Positions 52,217 through 59,367 of a stretch of 64,000 nucleotides of DNA are shown in pieces. Positions within the stretch are counted from its first letter, which is position 1. Every line of letters begins with the position of its first letter. Below the pieces are notes generated by a model, which did not search any database, was not told the origin of the DNA, and saw nothing but the letters and a program-made list of their open reading frames with translations. The translations under genes were made by a program, and so were the position numbers. Source of the stretch: Streptomyces sp. 846.5 (lineage in GTDB: Bacteria; Actinomycetota; Actinomycetes; Streptomycetales; Streptomycetaceae); assembly GCF_004365705.1 (NCBI RefSeq), contig NZ_SOBN01000002.1, positions 1,426,001 through 1,490,000 on the forward strand, given 5' to 3'.

Positions 52217-52626
52217 TGGCCGCCGCTGCCCGCATCCTGATCGCCAAGCCCGGCCTGGACGGGCATGACCGCGGGGCCAAGATCGTGGCGCGGGCACTGC
52301 GCGACGCGGGCTTCGAGGTGGTCTTCACCGGCATCCGCCAACGGGTCGAGTCCATCGTGGCCACCGCCGTCCAGGAGGACGTCGCCGTGGTCGGCCTCAG
52401 CATCCTGTCCGGTGCCCATCTCGCCCTGACCGCCCGTGTCGTCGAGGGCCTGCGGGCCGCCGACGCACCGGACATCGCCGTCGTGGTCGGCGGCACCATC
52501 CCCGCGGCCGACATACCCCGGCTGCACGCGGCCGGAGCCGGGGCGGTCTTCCCGACCGGCACCCCGCTGGACGCGGTGGTGGCGGGGGTCCGCGCGCTGA
52601 CGAGCACGGCCACACCTGTCATCTGA
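52216..52626 (+). CDS. B12-dependent acyl-CoA mutase, small (cobalamin-binding) subunit
   Basis: 136 aa. The cobalamin motif D15-x-H17-x2-G20 (KPGLDGHDRG) supplies the lower axial His. GLSILSGAH and VVGGTIPAADIP complete the fold. The start overlaps the large-subunit stop (TGATG). No MeaB-type chaperone gene lies in the window. Confidence 0.93.
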   Translation: MAAAARILIAKPGLDGHDRGAKIVARALRDAGFEVVFTGIRQRVESIVATAVQEDVAVVGLSILSGAHLALTARVVEGLRAADAPDIAVVVGGTIPAADIPRLHAAGAGAVFPTGTPLDAVVAGVRALTSTATPVI

Positions 52627-52662
52627 CGACATGTTGACTACTGGGACAGAACTGGAGGCACC

Positions 52663-53619
52663 GTGCGGGTCGGGGTGATGATCGGGCCAGAACGCGGGGA
52701 CTCCGCGCGCAAGGTCGCGCGGATGATCGCGGATGTGGAGTGGGCCGAGGGCGCGGGGATCGACACGGCATGGGTGCCACAGATCCCCAGCGACTTCGAC
52801 GCGTTGACGGCGGTCGCGCTGATGGGGGCGCGGACCTCGCGGATCGAGCTGGGCACCGCGGTGGTGCCGCTGCAGGCGCAGCATCCGATCGCGCTGGCCC
52901 GGCAGGCGCTGTCGGCGCAGGCGGCGACGGGTGGACGGCTGGCGCTGGGCGTCGGCCCCTCGCACCACTGGATCGTCCGGGACATGCTCGGGCTCCCCTA
53001 CGACCGTCCGGCCGGCTTCACCCGCGACTACCTGGACGTCCTGGACACCGCGCTGCACGGCCCCGGGCCGGTCGACGTCGAGAACACCTCGTTCACCGTG
53101 CACAATCCGCTGGAGATCGGCCCGGTGGCCCCACTGCCGGTGCTGATCGCCGCGCTGGGCCCGGTGATGCTGGCGCTCGCGGGCGAACGGGCCGACGGGA
53201 CCGTGCTGTGGATGGCCGACGAGCGTGCGGTCGGCGAGCACGTCGTGCCACGCATCACCAAGGCGGCCGAGGGCGCGGGCCGTCCGGCCCCGCGGATCGT
53301 CGCCGGAATCCCGGTCTGCCTGTGCCGGCCGGGCGAGGAGGACGCGGCCCGCGAGCGCGCCAACCGGATCCTCGGGGAGGCGGAGATATCCCCCAACTAC
53401 CAGCGGCTGCTGGACCAGGGCGACGCCCAGGACATCGGCGGCCTGTGCGCGGTCGGCGACGAGGCGGCCATCGCCGCCCGGTTCCGCCGATTCGCCGATG
53501 CGGGGGCCACCGACCTGTCGGTGCGGCTACTGCCGATCGGCGAGAACCGGGACGAACTGATCGCCTCCAAGCAGCGGACGCGCGAGATGCTGGCCGGGCT
53601 CGCGGCGGAGTTCCGGTGA
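52663..53619 (+). CDS. F420-dependent LLM-class oxidoreductase
   Basis: 318 aa luciferase-like barrel. Motifs are VEWAEGAGIDTAWVPQIPSDFDALTAVALMG, RIELGTAVVPLQAQHPIALARQALSAQ and LALGVGPSHHWIV, typical of F420-type enzymes (compare Rv3520c in the cholesterol cluster). The GTG start follows GGAGGCACC. The stop overlaps CaiB (GTGA). Confidence 0.88.
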   Translation: MRVGVMIGPERGDSARKVARMIADVEWAEGAGIDTAWVPQIPSDFDALTAVALMGARTSRIELGTAVVPLQAQHPIALARQALSAQAATGGRLALGVGPSHHWIVRDMLGLPYDRPAGFTRDYLDVLDTALHGPGPVDVENTSFTVHNPLEIGPVAPLPVLIAALGPVMLALAGERADGTVLWMADERAVGEHVVPRITKAAEGAGRPAPRIVAGIPVCLCRPGEEDAARERANRILGEAEISPNYQRLLDQGDAQDIGGLCAVGDEAAIAARFRRFADAGATDLSVRLLPIGENRDELIASKQRTREMLAGLAAEFR

Positions 53620-54701
53620 GCGGGGGTGCGGCGGCCGCCGATGCGGTGGGCACGGGTCCGCTGGCGGGCATTCGCATCCTGGAGGTCGGCACCATGCTGG
53701 CCGGCCCCTACGCCACCATGATGCTCAGCGACCTGGGCGCCGAGGTCACCAAGATAGAACCACCCGGCGGGGACATCTCACGGCAGGTCAGCGCGTCCTA
53801 CTTCGCCAGCCTCAACCGGGGCAAGCGAAGCATCCGCCTCGACCTGAACTCCGATCCGGACCGGACCCGCCTGCACGAGCTGGTCGCGGACGCGCACGCC
53901 CTGCTGGTCAACCTCAAACCGTCGGCGATCCACCGGCTCGGCCTCACCTACGACGCACTGCGGCAGTGGAACGAACGGATCGTCTGCGTCGCCATCACCG
54001 GCTACGGTCTCCACAGCGGCGACGACCCGGCCTTCGACTACGTGGTCCAGGCCGCCACCGGCGTGGCCGCGCTGACCGGCGAGCCCTCGGGGCCGCCGGG
54101 GCTGCCCGGCTACTCAGCGGCTGACAACTCGTCAGGACTGACCGCTGCGATCGGCCTGCTCGCCCAGATCGTCTCCGGCCGCGGCGGCCAGGTGGACGTG
54201 TCGCTAAGGGATGTGATGCTCTCTCAGCTCAACTACCGGGCGTCGGCCTTCCTCAACGACGGGGTGGTGCCGAAGCGCCTGCCCCGCGGCGCGCACTCCT
54301 ACTACGTCCCGGCCCAGATCTTCCCGACCCTCGAAGGGCATCTGGCCCTGTTCATCACCCACGACGGCTTCTGGAAGTCCTTCGCATCGGAGGCGGGTGT
54401 GGCCGGCTTCCCCACGATGGCCGACCGCGCGTCCCGCCGCGAGGAGGTCCTGGCCGCCGTGACCGAGGCCCTGGCCACCGACACCGCCCGCTCCTGGGAG
54501 TCCCGGCTCCGCCCCCTGGGCGTCCCGGCCGCCGCCGTCCGCAGCCTGCCGGAGGCGCTGGCGGACACCCCGGACATGGTCGTGACCGCCGGTGACTTCC
54601 GCCTGGTCGCCAGCCCCATCCGGATAGCCGACTACCAACCGGCCTACAGGCCGCCGCCAAGCCTGGGCGAACACAACAACCCTGGCATAGCACGAATATG
54701 A
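53616..54701 (+). CDS. CaiB/BaiF-family CoA-transferase or racemase
   Basis: 361 aa. It begins LAGIRILEVGTMLAGPYATMMLSDLGAEVTKIE. The catalytic Asp is in AFDYVVQAATG. It is shorter than the paralogue at 25843. Close coupling to the mutase and LLM genes suggests stereochemical adjustment (2-methylacyl-CoA racemase) or CoA transfer in the same branch. Confidence 0.88.
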   Translation: MSGGAAAADAVGTGPLAGIRILEVGTMLAGPYATMMLSDLGAEVTKIEPPGGDISRQVSASYFASLNRGKRSIRLDLNSDPDRTRLHELVADAHALLVNLKPSAIHRLGLTYDALRQWNERIVCVAITGYGLHSGDDPAFDYVVQAATGVAALTGEPSGPPGLPGYSAADNSSGLTAAIGLLAQIVSGRGGQVDVSLRDVMLSQLNYRASAFLNDGVVPKRLPRGAHSYYVPAQIFPTLEGHLALFITHDGFWKSFASEAGVAGFPTMADRASRREEVLAAVTEALATDTARSWESRLRPLGVPAAAVRSLPEALADTPDMVVTAGDFRLVASPIRIADYQPAYRPPPSLGEHNNPGIARI

Positions 54702-54708
54702 TGGTCCG

Positions 54709-55098
54709 TCATGAAGTGCACACGTCCTTCAGTTCGGCTGCTGCGGCGTTGATCCTGCTGGAGTCCGGGTGGGTGTCGCCGTTCAGAATGGCCCTGTTGT
54801 AGTCGGCGATCGCCTTGTTGAGCTTGTCGACCGCCTTGTTGACCTTGTCATCGCTGGTCCTGTTGATGGTGTCGATCGGCTCATGGGTCCGCGTGGGGTC
54901 GTAGGTCGAGTCCAGGCCGGCCTCATGGATCGCTATGAGGCTGTCGGCGATCGTTCCGGCATTGCCGAAGCAGCCGGCGGAACTGTTGAAGCCGTTGGCA
55001 CCGTCACAACCGGCGACGAGTCCCCCGGTCAGCACAACGGCACTCACGGCGATGGCGATGGCGGACGCACGGCGTCCACGTACGTGCTTCACAGACAT
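54709..55098 (-). CDS. Small secreted lipoprotein
   Basis: 129 aa from the ATG at 55098 (GAAGAGG 8 nt upstream). The signal peptide ends in the lipobox LVAGC near residue 31, after a hydrophobic AIAIAVSAVVLTGG. The mature part is polar and helical (DKVNKAVDKLNKAIADYNRAI), with three more Cys. It is anchored outside the membrane; function unknown. It is convergent with CaiB, 7 bp away, and seems unrelated to the operons around it. Confidence 0.82.
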   Translation of the reverse strand: MSVKHVRGRRASAIAIAVSAVVLTGGLVAGCDGANGFNSSAGCFGNAGTIADSLIAIHEAGLDSTYDPTRTHEPIDTINRTSDDKVNKAVDKLNKAIADYNRAILNGDTHPDSSRINAAAAELKDVCTS

Positions 55099-55196
55099 GT
55101 GATTGGCCTCTTCCTCAGATTGGTTCAGGGCATGACTACGCCGACCTGCTCCCGCAGGAGCCTGCACAGGAGCAAGTCGGCGCATTGGACGGAACG

Positions 55197-56024
55197 TCAG
55201 CTGCGCAGGGCCGCGAGGACACCGCCGTCGACCAGGATGTCGATGCCGCTGAGGAAGCGGGCGTCGTCCGAGACCAGGAAGGCCGCGACGGCGGCGACGT
55301 CGTCGGACTCGCCGGGCCGGCCGAGCGGGGTCCTGTCGATGAGCCGCTGCATCGAGGCCTTGTCGGCCGCCTCCTGCTTGCCCTGCGGCGTGAAGATGAC
55401 GCCGGGCGAGATGGAGCAGGCCCGGGCGCCGGACGGGCCGAGCCGTACCGCTTCGGCGCGTGCGAAACGATGCACGCCGTGCTTGGCCCAGGTGTAGGCG
55501 TACCCGGTGTTCTCGATGTCCGGTCCGACGGTGTCGCGGAGCCGGTCGAGGAACCCCTCGGCGAGGGGATCGTCCAGGACCGCGGTGATCTCCGGATCGG
55601 GGTCGAGGTCGACACCGGCGATCATCGGCGCCATCGAGGCGAAGAACACCAGCGCCGTCCCGGTGGCGGCGAGCGGCCGCAGGCCCTCGGCGAGCAGCGC
55701 GGTCCCGACGAGGTCGACCTCGAAGATCCGGCGCCAGTCGGCCATGGTGGGCGAGATCCCGGCGGCGTGGATCACGGCCCGCAGGGTGCCGTGCTCGCGG
55801 ACCCGGTCGGCGAGCCGGGCGATGCCGTCCCGGTCGGTGACGTCCAGGGCGAACGGTTCGACGACCGCGCCCCAGCCGTCACCCGAGAGCTCCTTCGCGG
55901 CCGCGGCCACGGCCTCCTCGTCCCGGTCGACCAGCAGCAGCACGTCCACCTGGTGGGCGAGCCGGCGGGCGCAGTCCAGCCCCATCCCGCGTCCGGCGCC
56001 GGTGGCGATACCTACGGTCGTCAT
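55197..56024 (-). CDS. SDR, 3alpha-hydroxysteroid dehydrogenase/carbonyl reductase-like
   Basis: 275 aa. NAD(P) motif TGAGRGMGLDCARRLA, HAAG, and Tyr/Lys in YAYTWAKHGVHRF. Between the catalytic Ser strand (FFASMAP) and Tyr there is a long insertion (about 40 residues), as in HsdA-type 3alpha-HSDs. The C-terminus is GIDILVDGGVLAA. The start overlaps the VOC stop. The steroid assignment is by layout only. Confidence 0.87.
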   Translation of the reverse strand: MTTVGIATGAGRGMGLDCARRLAHQVDVLLLVDRDEEAVAAAAKELSGDGWGAVVEPFALDVTDRDGIARLADRVREHGTLRAVIHAAGISPTMADWRRIFEVDLVGTALLAEGLRPLAATGTALVFFASMAPMIAGVDLDPDPEITAVLDDPLAEGFLDRLRDTVGPDIENTGYAYTWAKHGVHRFARAEAVRLGPSGARACSISPGVIFTPQGKQEAADKASMQRLIDRTPLGRPGESDDVAAVAAFLVSDDARFLSGIDILVDGGVLAALRS

Positions 56025-56509
56025 GAGTCGTTCCTTCCGGTGATTGCTCCGGGCGTCGCCGACGGCTGCGCCCAGTACTGCTCCAGGTGCGGCTGGACGC
56101 CCCGGGTGACCAGCTCAACCCTGGGCCCCCTGGTGCTGCGCAGGAACGCGAAGAACAGACCGCCGTCGGGTCCCTGACGCGTCGCCTCGATCACATAGCC
56201 GTGGTCCTCCAGCTTCACGGTGTCCCCGGCCACGTCGTCGGACCAGTAGCCGACGTGGTGGAGGGTGGATCCGGGCACGGGCTCCCACAGCGTCCCCGGG
56301 ATACGGCGCACGATCTCGAGTCGGGGCGACGTCCGCGAGAACGTGCACCTCATGTCGAGGACGGCGGACCCGGTCGGCAGCTCAAGGGCCACCGGGCCAC
56401 CGGTCTCGTCGCACCACTCGTACCCGAACAGCGACGAGAGCTGCTCCAGCGTCGCCTCGAAGTCCTCGACGACGATGCCGACATGGAACTGGTCCTCCGG
56501 GTTCAACAT
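56021..56509 (-). CDS. VOC/glyoxalase-superfamily protein, possible acyl-CoA epimerase
   Basis: 162 aa from the ATG at 56509. Two beta-alpha-beta-beta-beta modules with metal-type residues: His in QFHVGIVVEDF, His in LHHVGYWSDD and Glu in PRVELVTRG. The N-terminal wording resembles methylmalonyl-CoA epimerase, and a B12 mutase lies nearby, but the C-terminal half differs and dioxygenase or isomerase roles remain open. It is the first gene of a two-gene unit with its own operator pair. Confidence 0.82.
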   Translation of the reverse strand: MLNPEDQFHVGIVVEDFEATLEQLSSLFGYEWCDETGGPVALELPTGSAVLDMRCTFSRTSPRLEIVRRIPGTLWEPVPGSTLHHVGYWSDDVAGDTVKLEDHGYVIEATRQGPDGGLFFAFLRSTRGPRVELVTRGVQPHLEQYWAQPSATPGAITGRNDS

Positions 56510-56570
56510 ACGACCACCATGGTGTCTCCCTTGATCCCCTGTACGGGGGTGCAGATTCCTTCGCAGGAGC

Positions 56571-56607
56571 GAGAATTCCACTCTCGCCACAAGCAAAATA
56601 CATTCTC
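56571..56607. promoter_or_regulatory. Tandem operator of the GAGAAT regulon, VOC-SDR promoter; right edge of the island
   Basis: GAGAAT-TCC-ACTCTC at 56571-56585 (11 of 12) and GCAAAA-TAC-ATTCTC at 56593-56607 (9 of 12, right arm perfect), centres 22 bp apart. It is the last such site in the window. The rest of the gap 56510-57020 holds a VOC remnant and a hairpin (listed separately); I see nothing else in it. Confidence 0.72.
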
Positions 56608-56764
56608 AAGGCACCCTGCCACAGGGGTTGGACGCTGCCCGACCCTGTGCTTCGGCGCCCTGGGAACGTTCACCAGAATGTCCGCGCCGACCCCCTCCCG
56701 TCGTCGTGCGCCTGCCGACAAACCGGCTACCGCAGGCGCAGTAGCGCAATGCCGACGGCCTGCT

Positions 56765-56835
56765 TCATGAGCCGTGGACGATGCGGAACTCGTTCCCCTC
56801 CGGATCGGCGAGCATGGGGGACGTTGTCCGGGAGC
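56765..56835 (-). pseudogene. C-terminal remnant of a VOC/glyoxalase gene
   Basis: The minus strand reads MLADPEGNEFRIVHGS then stop, the typical end of VOC proteins in streptomycetes (DPEGNEF). No matching N-terminal part is found upstream; that space holds low-complexity sequence and the hairpin 56895-56944. Confidence 0.55.
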
Positions 56836-56894
56836 GGCCGGCGTCCAAGCGGGTAGCACCGGCGTCCAGCCCGGGTCGCGGCGGGGGCGGAAGC

Positions 56895-56944
56895 CGTGGG
56901 TGGCTTACATGGCGCCGCCGTTGCCGCCATGTAAGCCACCCACA
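56895..56944. repeat. 18-bp perfect inverted repeat (hairpin)
   Basis: The arms 56896-56913 and 56926-56943 (core GTGGGTGGCTTACATGGC) are perfect complements with a 12-nt loop. It lies between the VOC remnant and the membrane protein gene. It may be a terminator for leftward or rightward transcripts, or an end of a lost element. Confidence 0.6.
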
Positions 56945-57020
56945 GCTGCCGCAACCACCCCAGCCCGCACCTGGCCGGAACCCGACGCACGTTGTGACCC
57001 TGGCCGGGTAGGCGCGAGCC

Positions 57021-57392
57021 ATGGACACCCCCGCGCAACCCACTGCCCCGCATCCGCCTCCCCGGCACTACCCCTTGAGCCGACGCTCTGTCAGGCTCGC
57101 CAACCTCACTCTGTGGCTGTTCGGCCTGCTGGCCGCCGTCAGCGTCTTCTCCCTCGCCCGCGAGGCCTTGGGCCCGTCCTGGCCGCTGGGGCGCGCAGTC
57201 GCCCACAGCGCAGTCCTGGCCGTCTCCGTGGGCCTGTGCTACGCGGCCGCGCTGGTGCTGCATCGCCACAGGGCCGCGCTCTCCAGTCCGGTGGCGAAGC
57301 TCCCCACCCCTGCCGACGAACACGCCCAAGGCAGGCCGCCCCACGGGCCGCCCGGCGCTTCGCTAGGAGCGCATGGCTGGTTACGCTGCTGA
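57021..57392 (+). CDS. Small two-helix membrane protein
   Basis: 123 aa. Membrane segments are LANLTLWLFGLLAAVSVFSLA and VAHSAVLAVSVGLCYAAALVL; the N-terminal tail is proline-rich and the C-terminus polar. It ends 2 bp before the GNAT start, which supports a real coupled gene. A rare TTA leucine codon occurs three codons before the stop. I do not recognise the family. Confidence 0.55.
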   Translation: MDTPAQPTAPHPPPRHYPLSRRSVRLANLTLWLFGLLAAVSVFSLAREALGPSWPLGRAVAHSAVLAVSVGLCYAAALVLHRHRAALSSPVAKLPTPADEHAQGRPPHGPPGASLGAHGWLRC

Positions 57393-57394
57393 TC

Positions 57395-58024
57395 ATGAAT
57401 ACGGCCCTGACCAGCAGCAGTGGAGCCCGTGAGCCCGTGATCCTCGACGCGACGGGGCTGACGTCCGATCCGGACCTCGGGGCCGGATTCGCGGAGTCGG
57501 CTCACGCCATCCTTGCGGATCTGGTCCGTGGCGGGGCTGCGCTCGGTTGGGTCGAACCTCCGTCGCGTGATGAGGCGTCGGAACTCCTCGGTCACGTCAT
57601 CTCGGCGGCACACGCAGGTGACGCCGCCCTGCGGGCGGCCTACCTCGACCGTCGACTGGTCGGGCTGGGGTACTGGTTGCGCTACGCGCGACCGACCCAT
57701 CGCCCGCACGCCGACCTGGAGAAGATCGCGGTGGCCCCGGCTGCCCATGGTCGCGGCATCGGTCGGGCACTCACGGCCGACTTGATCGGTGACGCCAGGC
57801 GGGCCGGGATCGAGGTCCTCACCCTGGACGCCCGTGGCGACAACGGCAACGCCCTGCACCTCTACCGGTCGTTGGGCTTCAGCGAATACGGACGTCTGCC
57901 CGACTTCGTCGCCGTCGGCGCCCGCCGCTTCGACAAGGTCTTCTACATGCTGGACCTCCGCCAGGAGGGGTACGTCCATGGGGCTGAAATCTCGCGCATG
58001 CGTGCGAGTTCGCCCGAGCCCTGA
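57395..58024 (+). CDS. GNAT-family N-acetyltransferase
   Basis: 209 aa. Acetyl-CoA motif VAPAAHGRGIGRALTADLIGDARRAG and the C-terminal LHLYRSLGFSEYGRLPDFVAVG are clear GNAT signatures. The N-terminal half is helical and the substrate unknown. It has a weak ribosome site and is probably coupled to the gene before it. Confidence 0.88.
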   Translation: MNTALTSSSGAREPVILDATGLTSDPDLGAGFAESAHAILADLVRGGAALGWVEPPSRDEASELLGHVISAAHAGDAALRAAYLDRRLVGLGYWLRYARPTHRPHADLEKIAVAPAAHGRGIGRALTADLIGDARRAGIEVLTLDARGDNGNALHLYRSLGFSEYGRLPDFVAVGARRFDKVFYMLDLRQEGYVHGAEISRMRASSPEP

Positions 58025-58119
58025 CTCGGCCGGACGGCACAGTTCGTGCTGGTGCGGGTGGTTGCCTGCCGCATATGCGGGTCGATGCCTCCGGGTCCCG
58101 GGGCGCGAGGAGTGCTGCG

Positions 58120-59361
58120 GTGCAGAGAACGTGCAGGATCGAACGGTGGCCGCTGCCGGGGGTGGAGGTGGCTCCGGGTGACGTGGTGGTGCCCGCGTGG
58201 ACGGATCATCCCGAACGGGGGCGGGTGGCGTGCCCGTCGGCCCGTCTGCTGGGCGGAAGCCTGACCAGGAGCGGGTTGGCGGTGCGTTACGGGGACCTCG
58301 CCCCACCCGTGAACGCCGAAGGAACTGATGAGACCCCGGTGCTGCAGGTGCTGTCCTACCTGGGGAGGGACGGTAGGCCGGTCGGGTTGGCGGCGGTGTC
58401 CCGGCCGGGCGTGGCGGCAGCCGTGGTGGCCGGGGCCCTGGACCAGTGGGCGACGGTGATACGGACGAGGCGGCTGGTCGCGGGCGGCGTGGAGCCGCTC
58501 TGCGCAGGGGCCCAACGGGCAAGGGCGATGGTCGCCAAGCTGGCGATGAGCGGACGGCCGACAGTACTACTGCCCCCGAACCCGGATCCGCTTGCGCAGC
58601 TGGAGAGCGCACCCGACGACACCGTCGTGGTGATCGGCCCGGCCGGCGTCGCACCGGCGCTGCGGGAGCGGATCGCCGCAGGGGGTCGCACCGTGGTGGA
58701 CGCCGGCTGTCCGCTGGCGCTGGCGGCGCAGGCGGAGGTGCGCCGGTTCGCCCGGCAGGGCGAGACCGTCGTGCTGGTGGGCCGGAGTGGGCACGGAGCG
58801 GTGCCGGGACTGGTGGGCCAGGCCGACGGGCAGGTGCGGCTGGTCGAGGACTTGGTGCAGGCGCAGCAGGTGGAGGTGGCGGATCCGGCTCGGGTGGCGG
58901 TGGTCCTACAGCCGGGACTCCCGGTCGGGGAGGCCGAGTTGGTGGCGGAGGCGGTCCGGAGCCGGTTCGGGCATGTACTCCCGCAGCATCCCTCGACGTA
59001 CTGCCACGCGGCGGACGACCGCCTGCGTGCGTTGACGCAGCTGGCCGACGCCTGTGCGGTGGTGCTGGTCGCCGGGCCGGAGCCGTCGGCGCGCGAGGTG
59101 GTGCGCACGATCGAGCAGGCGGGTGCCGAAGCGTACGCGGTAAACGGGCCGGGCGATGTCCGGCCCGGGTGGCTGGGGCGTCGGGCGTCGGTCGGGGTGA
59201 CCGCCTCCGCCGGGGCCGACCCCGGACTGGTGGAGGAACTGCTGCGGGCGCTGTCGGGGCTGGGCCCCTGCGCGGTGGAGGTCCAGGGGGCCGCCACTGT
59301 CGTCACCGCCACGTCCGACGCGTCCGACCTGTTGTCAGCTCCCTCGACGCCACCGGGCTGA
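58120..59361 (+). CDS. Divergent IspH/LytB-like Fe-S protein
   Basis: 413 aa from the GTG at 58120, with GAGGAG 7 nt upstream (58108-58113); ATG 58075 is a weaker alternative. The C-terminal about 300 residues follow IspH (HMBPP reductase). All three cluster cysteines are kept: LCAGAQRA, DAGCPLALAAQAEVRRFA and TYCHAADDR. Residues that bind HMBPP in E. coli IspH appear lost: the VHN and SAHGV histidines, Glu126 (GHGAVPGL), Thr167 and the S-x-N of SSNS (PEPSAREV). The N-terminal about 100 residues are extra. It is therefore probably an Fe-S enzyme with another substrate, not the MEP-pathway enzyme. Confidence 0.8.
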   Translation: MQRTCRIERWPLPGVEVAPGDVVVPAWTDHPERGRVACPSARLLGGSLTRSGLAVRYGDLAPPVNAEGTDETPVLQVLSYLGRDGRPVGLAAVSRPGVAAAVVAGALDQWATVIRTRRLVAGGVEPLCAGAQRARAMVAKLAMSGRPTVLLPPNPDPLAQLESAPDDTVVVIGPAGVAPALRERIAAGGRTVVDAGCPLALAAQAEVRRFARQGETVVLVGRSGHGAVPGLVGQADGQVRLVEDLVQAQQVEVADPARVAVVLQPGLPVGEAELVAEAVRSRFGHVLPQHPSTYCHAADDRLRALTQLADACAVVLVAGPEPSAREVVRTIEQAGAEAYAVNGPGDVRPGWLGRRASVGVTASAGADPGLVEELLRALSGLGPCAVEVQGAATVVTATSDASDLLSAPSTPPG

Positions 59362-59367
59362 TCCCGT

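Noticed and set aside
59-56509. Calling the island a cholesterol-degradation cluster under KstR/KstR2
   Set aside because: No kstD, hsaC, kshA or mce genes, and the operator differs from both known consensus sequences.
57381-57383. bldA-type control through a TTA codon in the small membrane protein
   Set aside because: The codon is three from the stop of a gene whose reality is itself uncertain; no inference is justified.
58120-59361. Annotating the gene simply as ispH (MEP pathway)
   Set aside because: Cysteines match, but the HMBPP-binding residues do not, and the protein has an extra N-terminal region.
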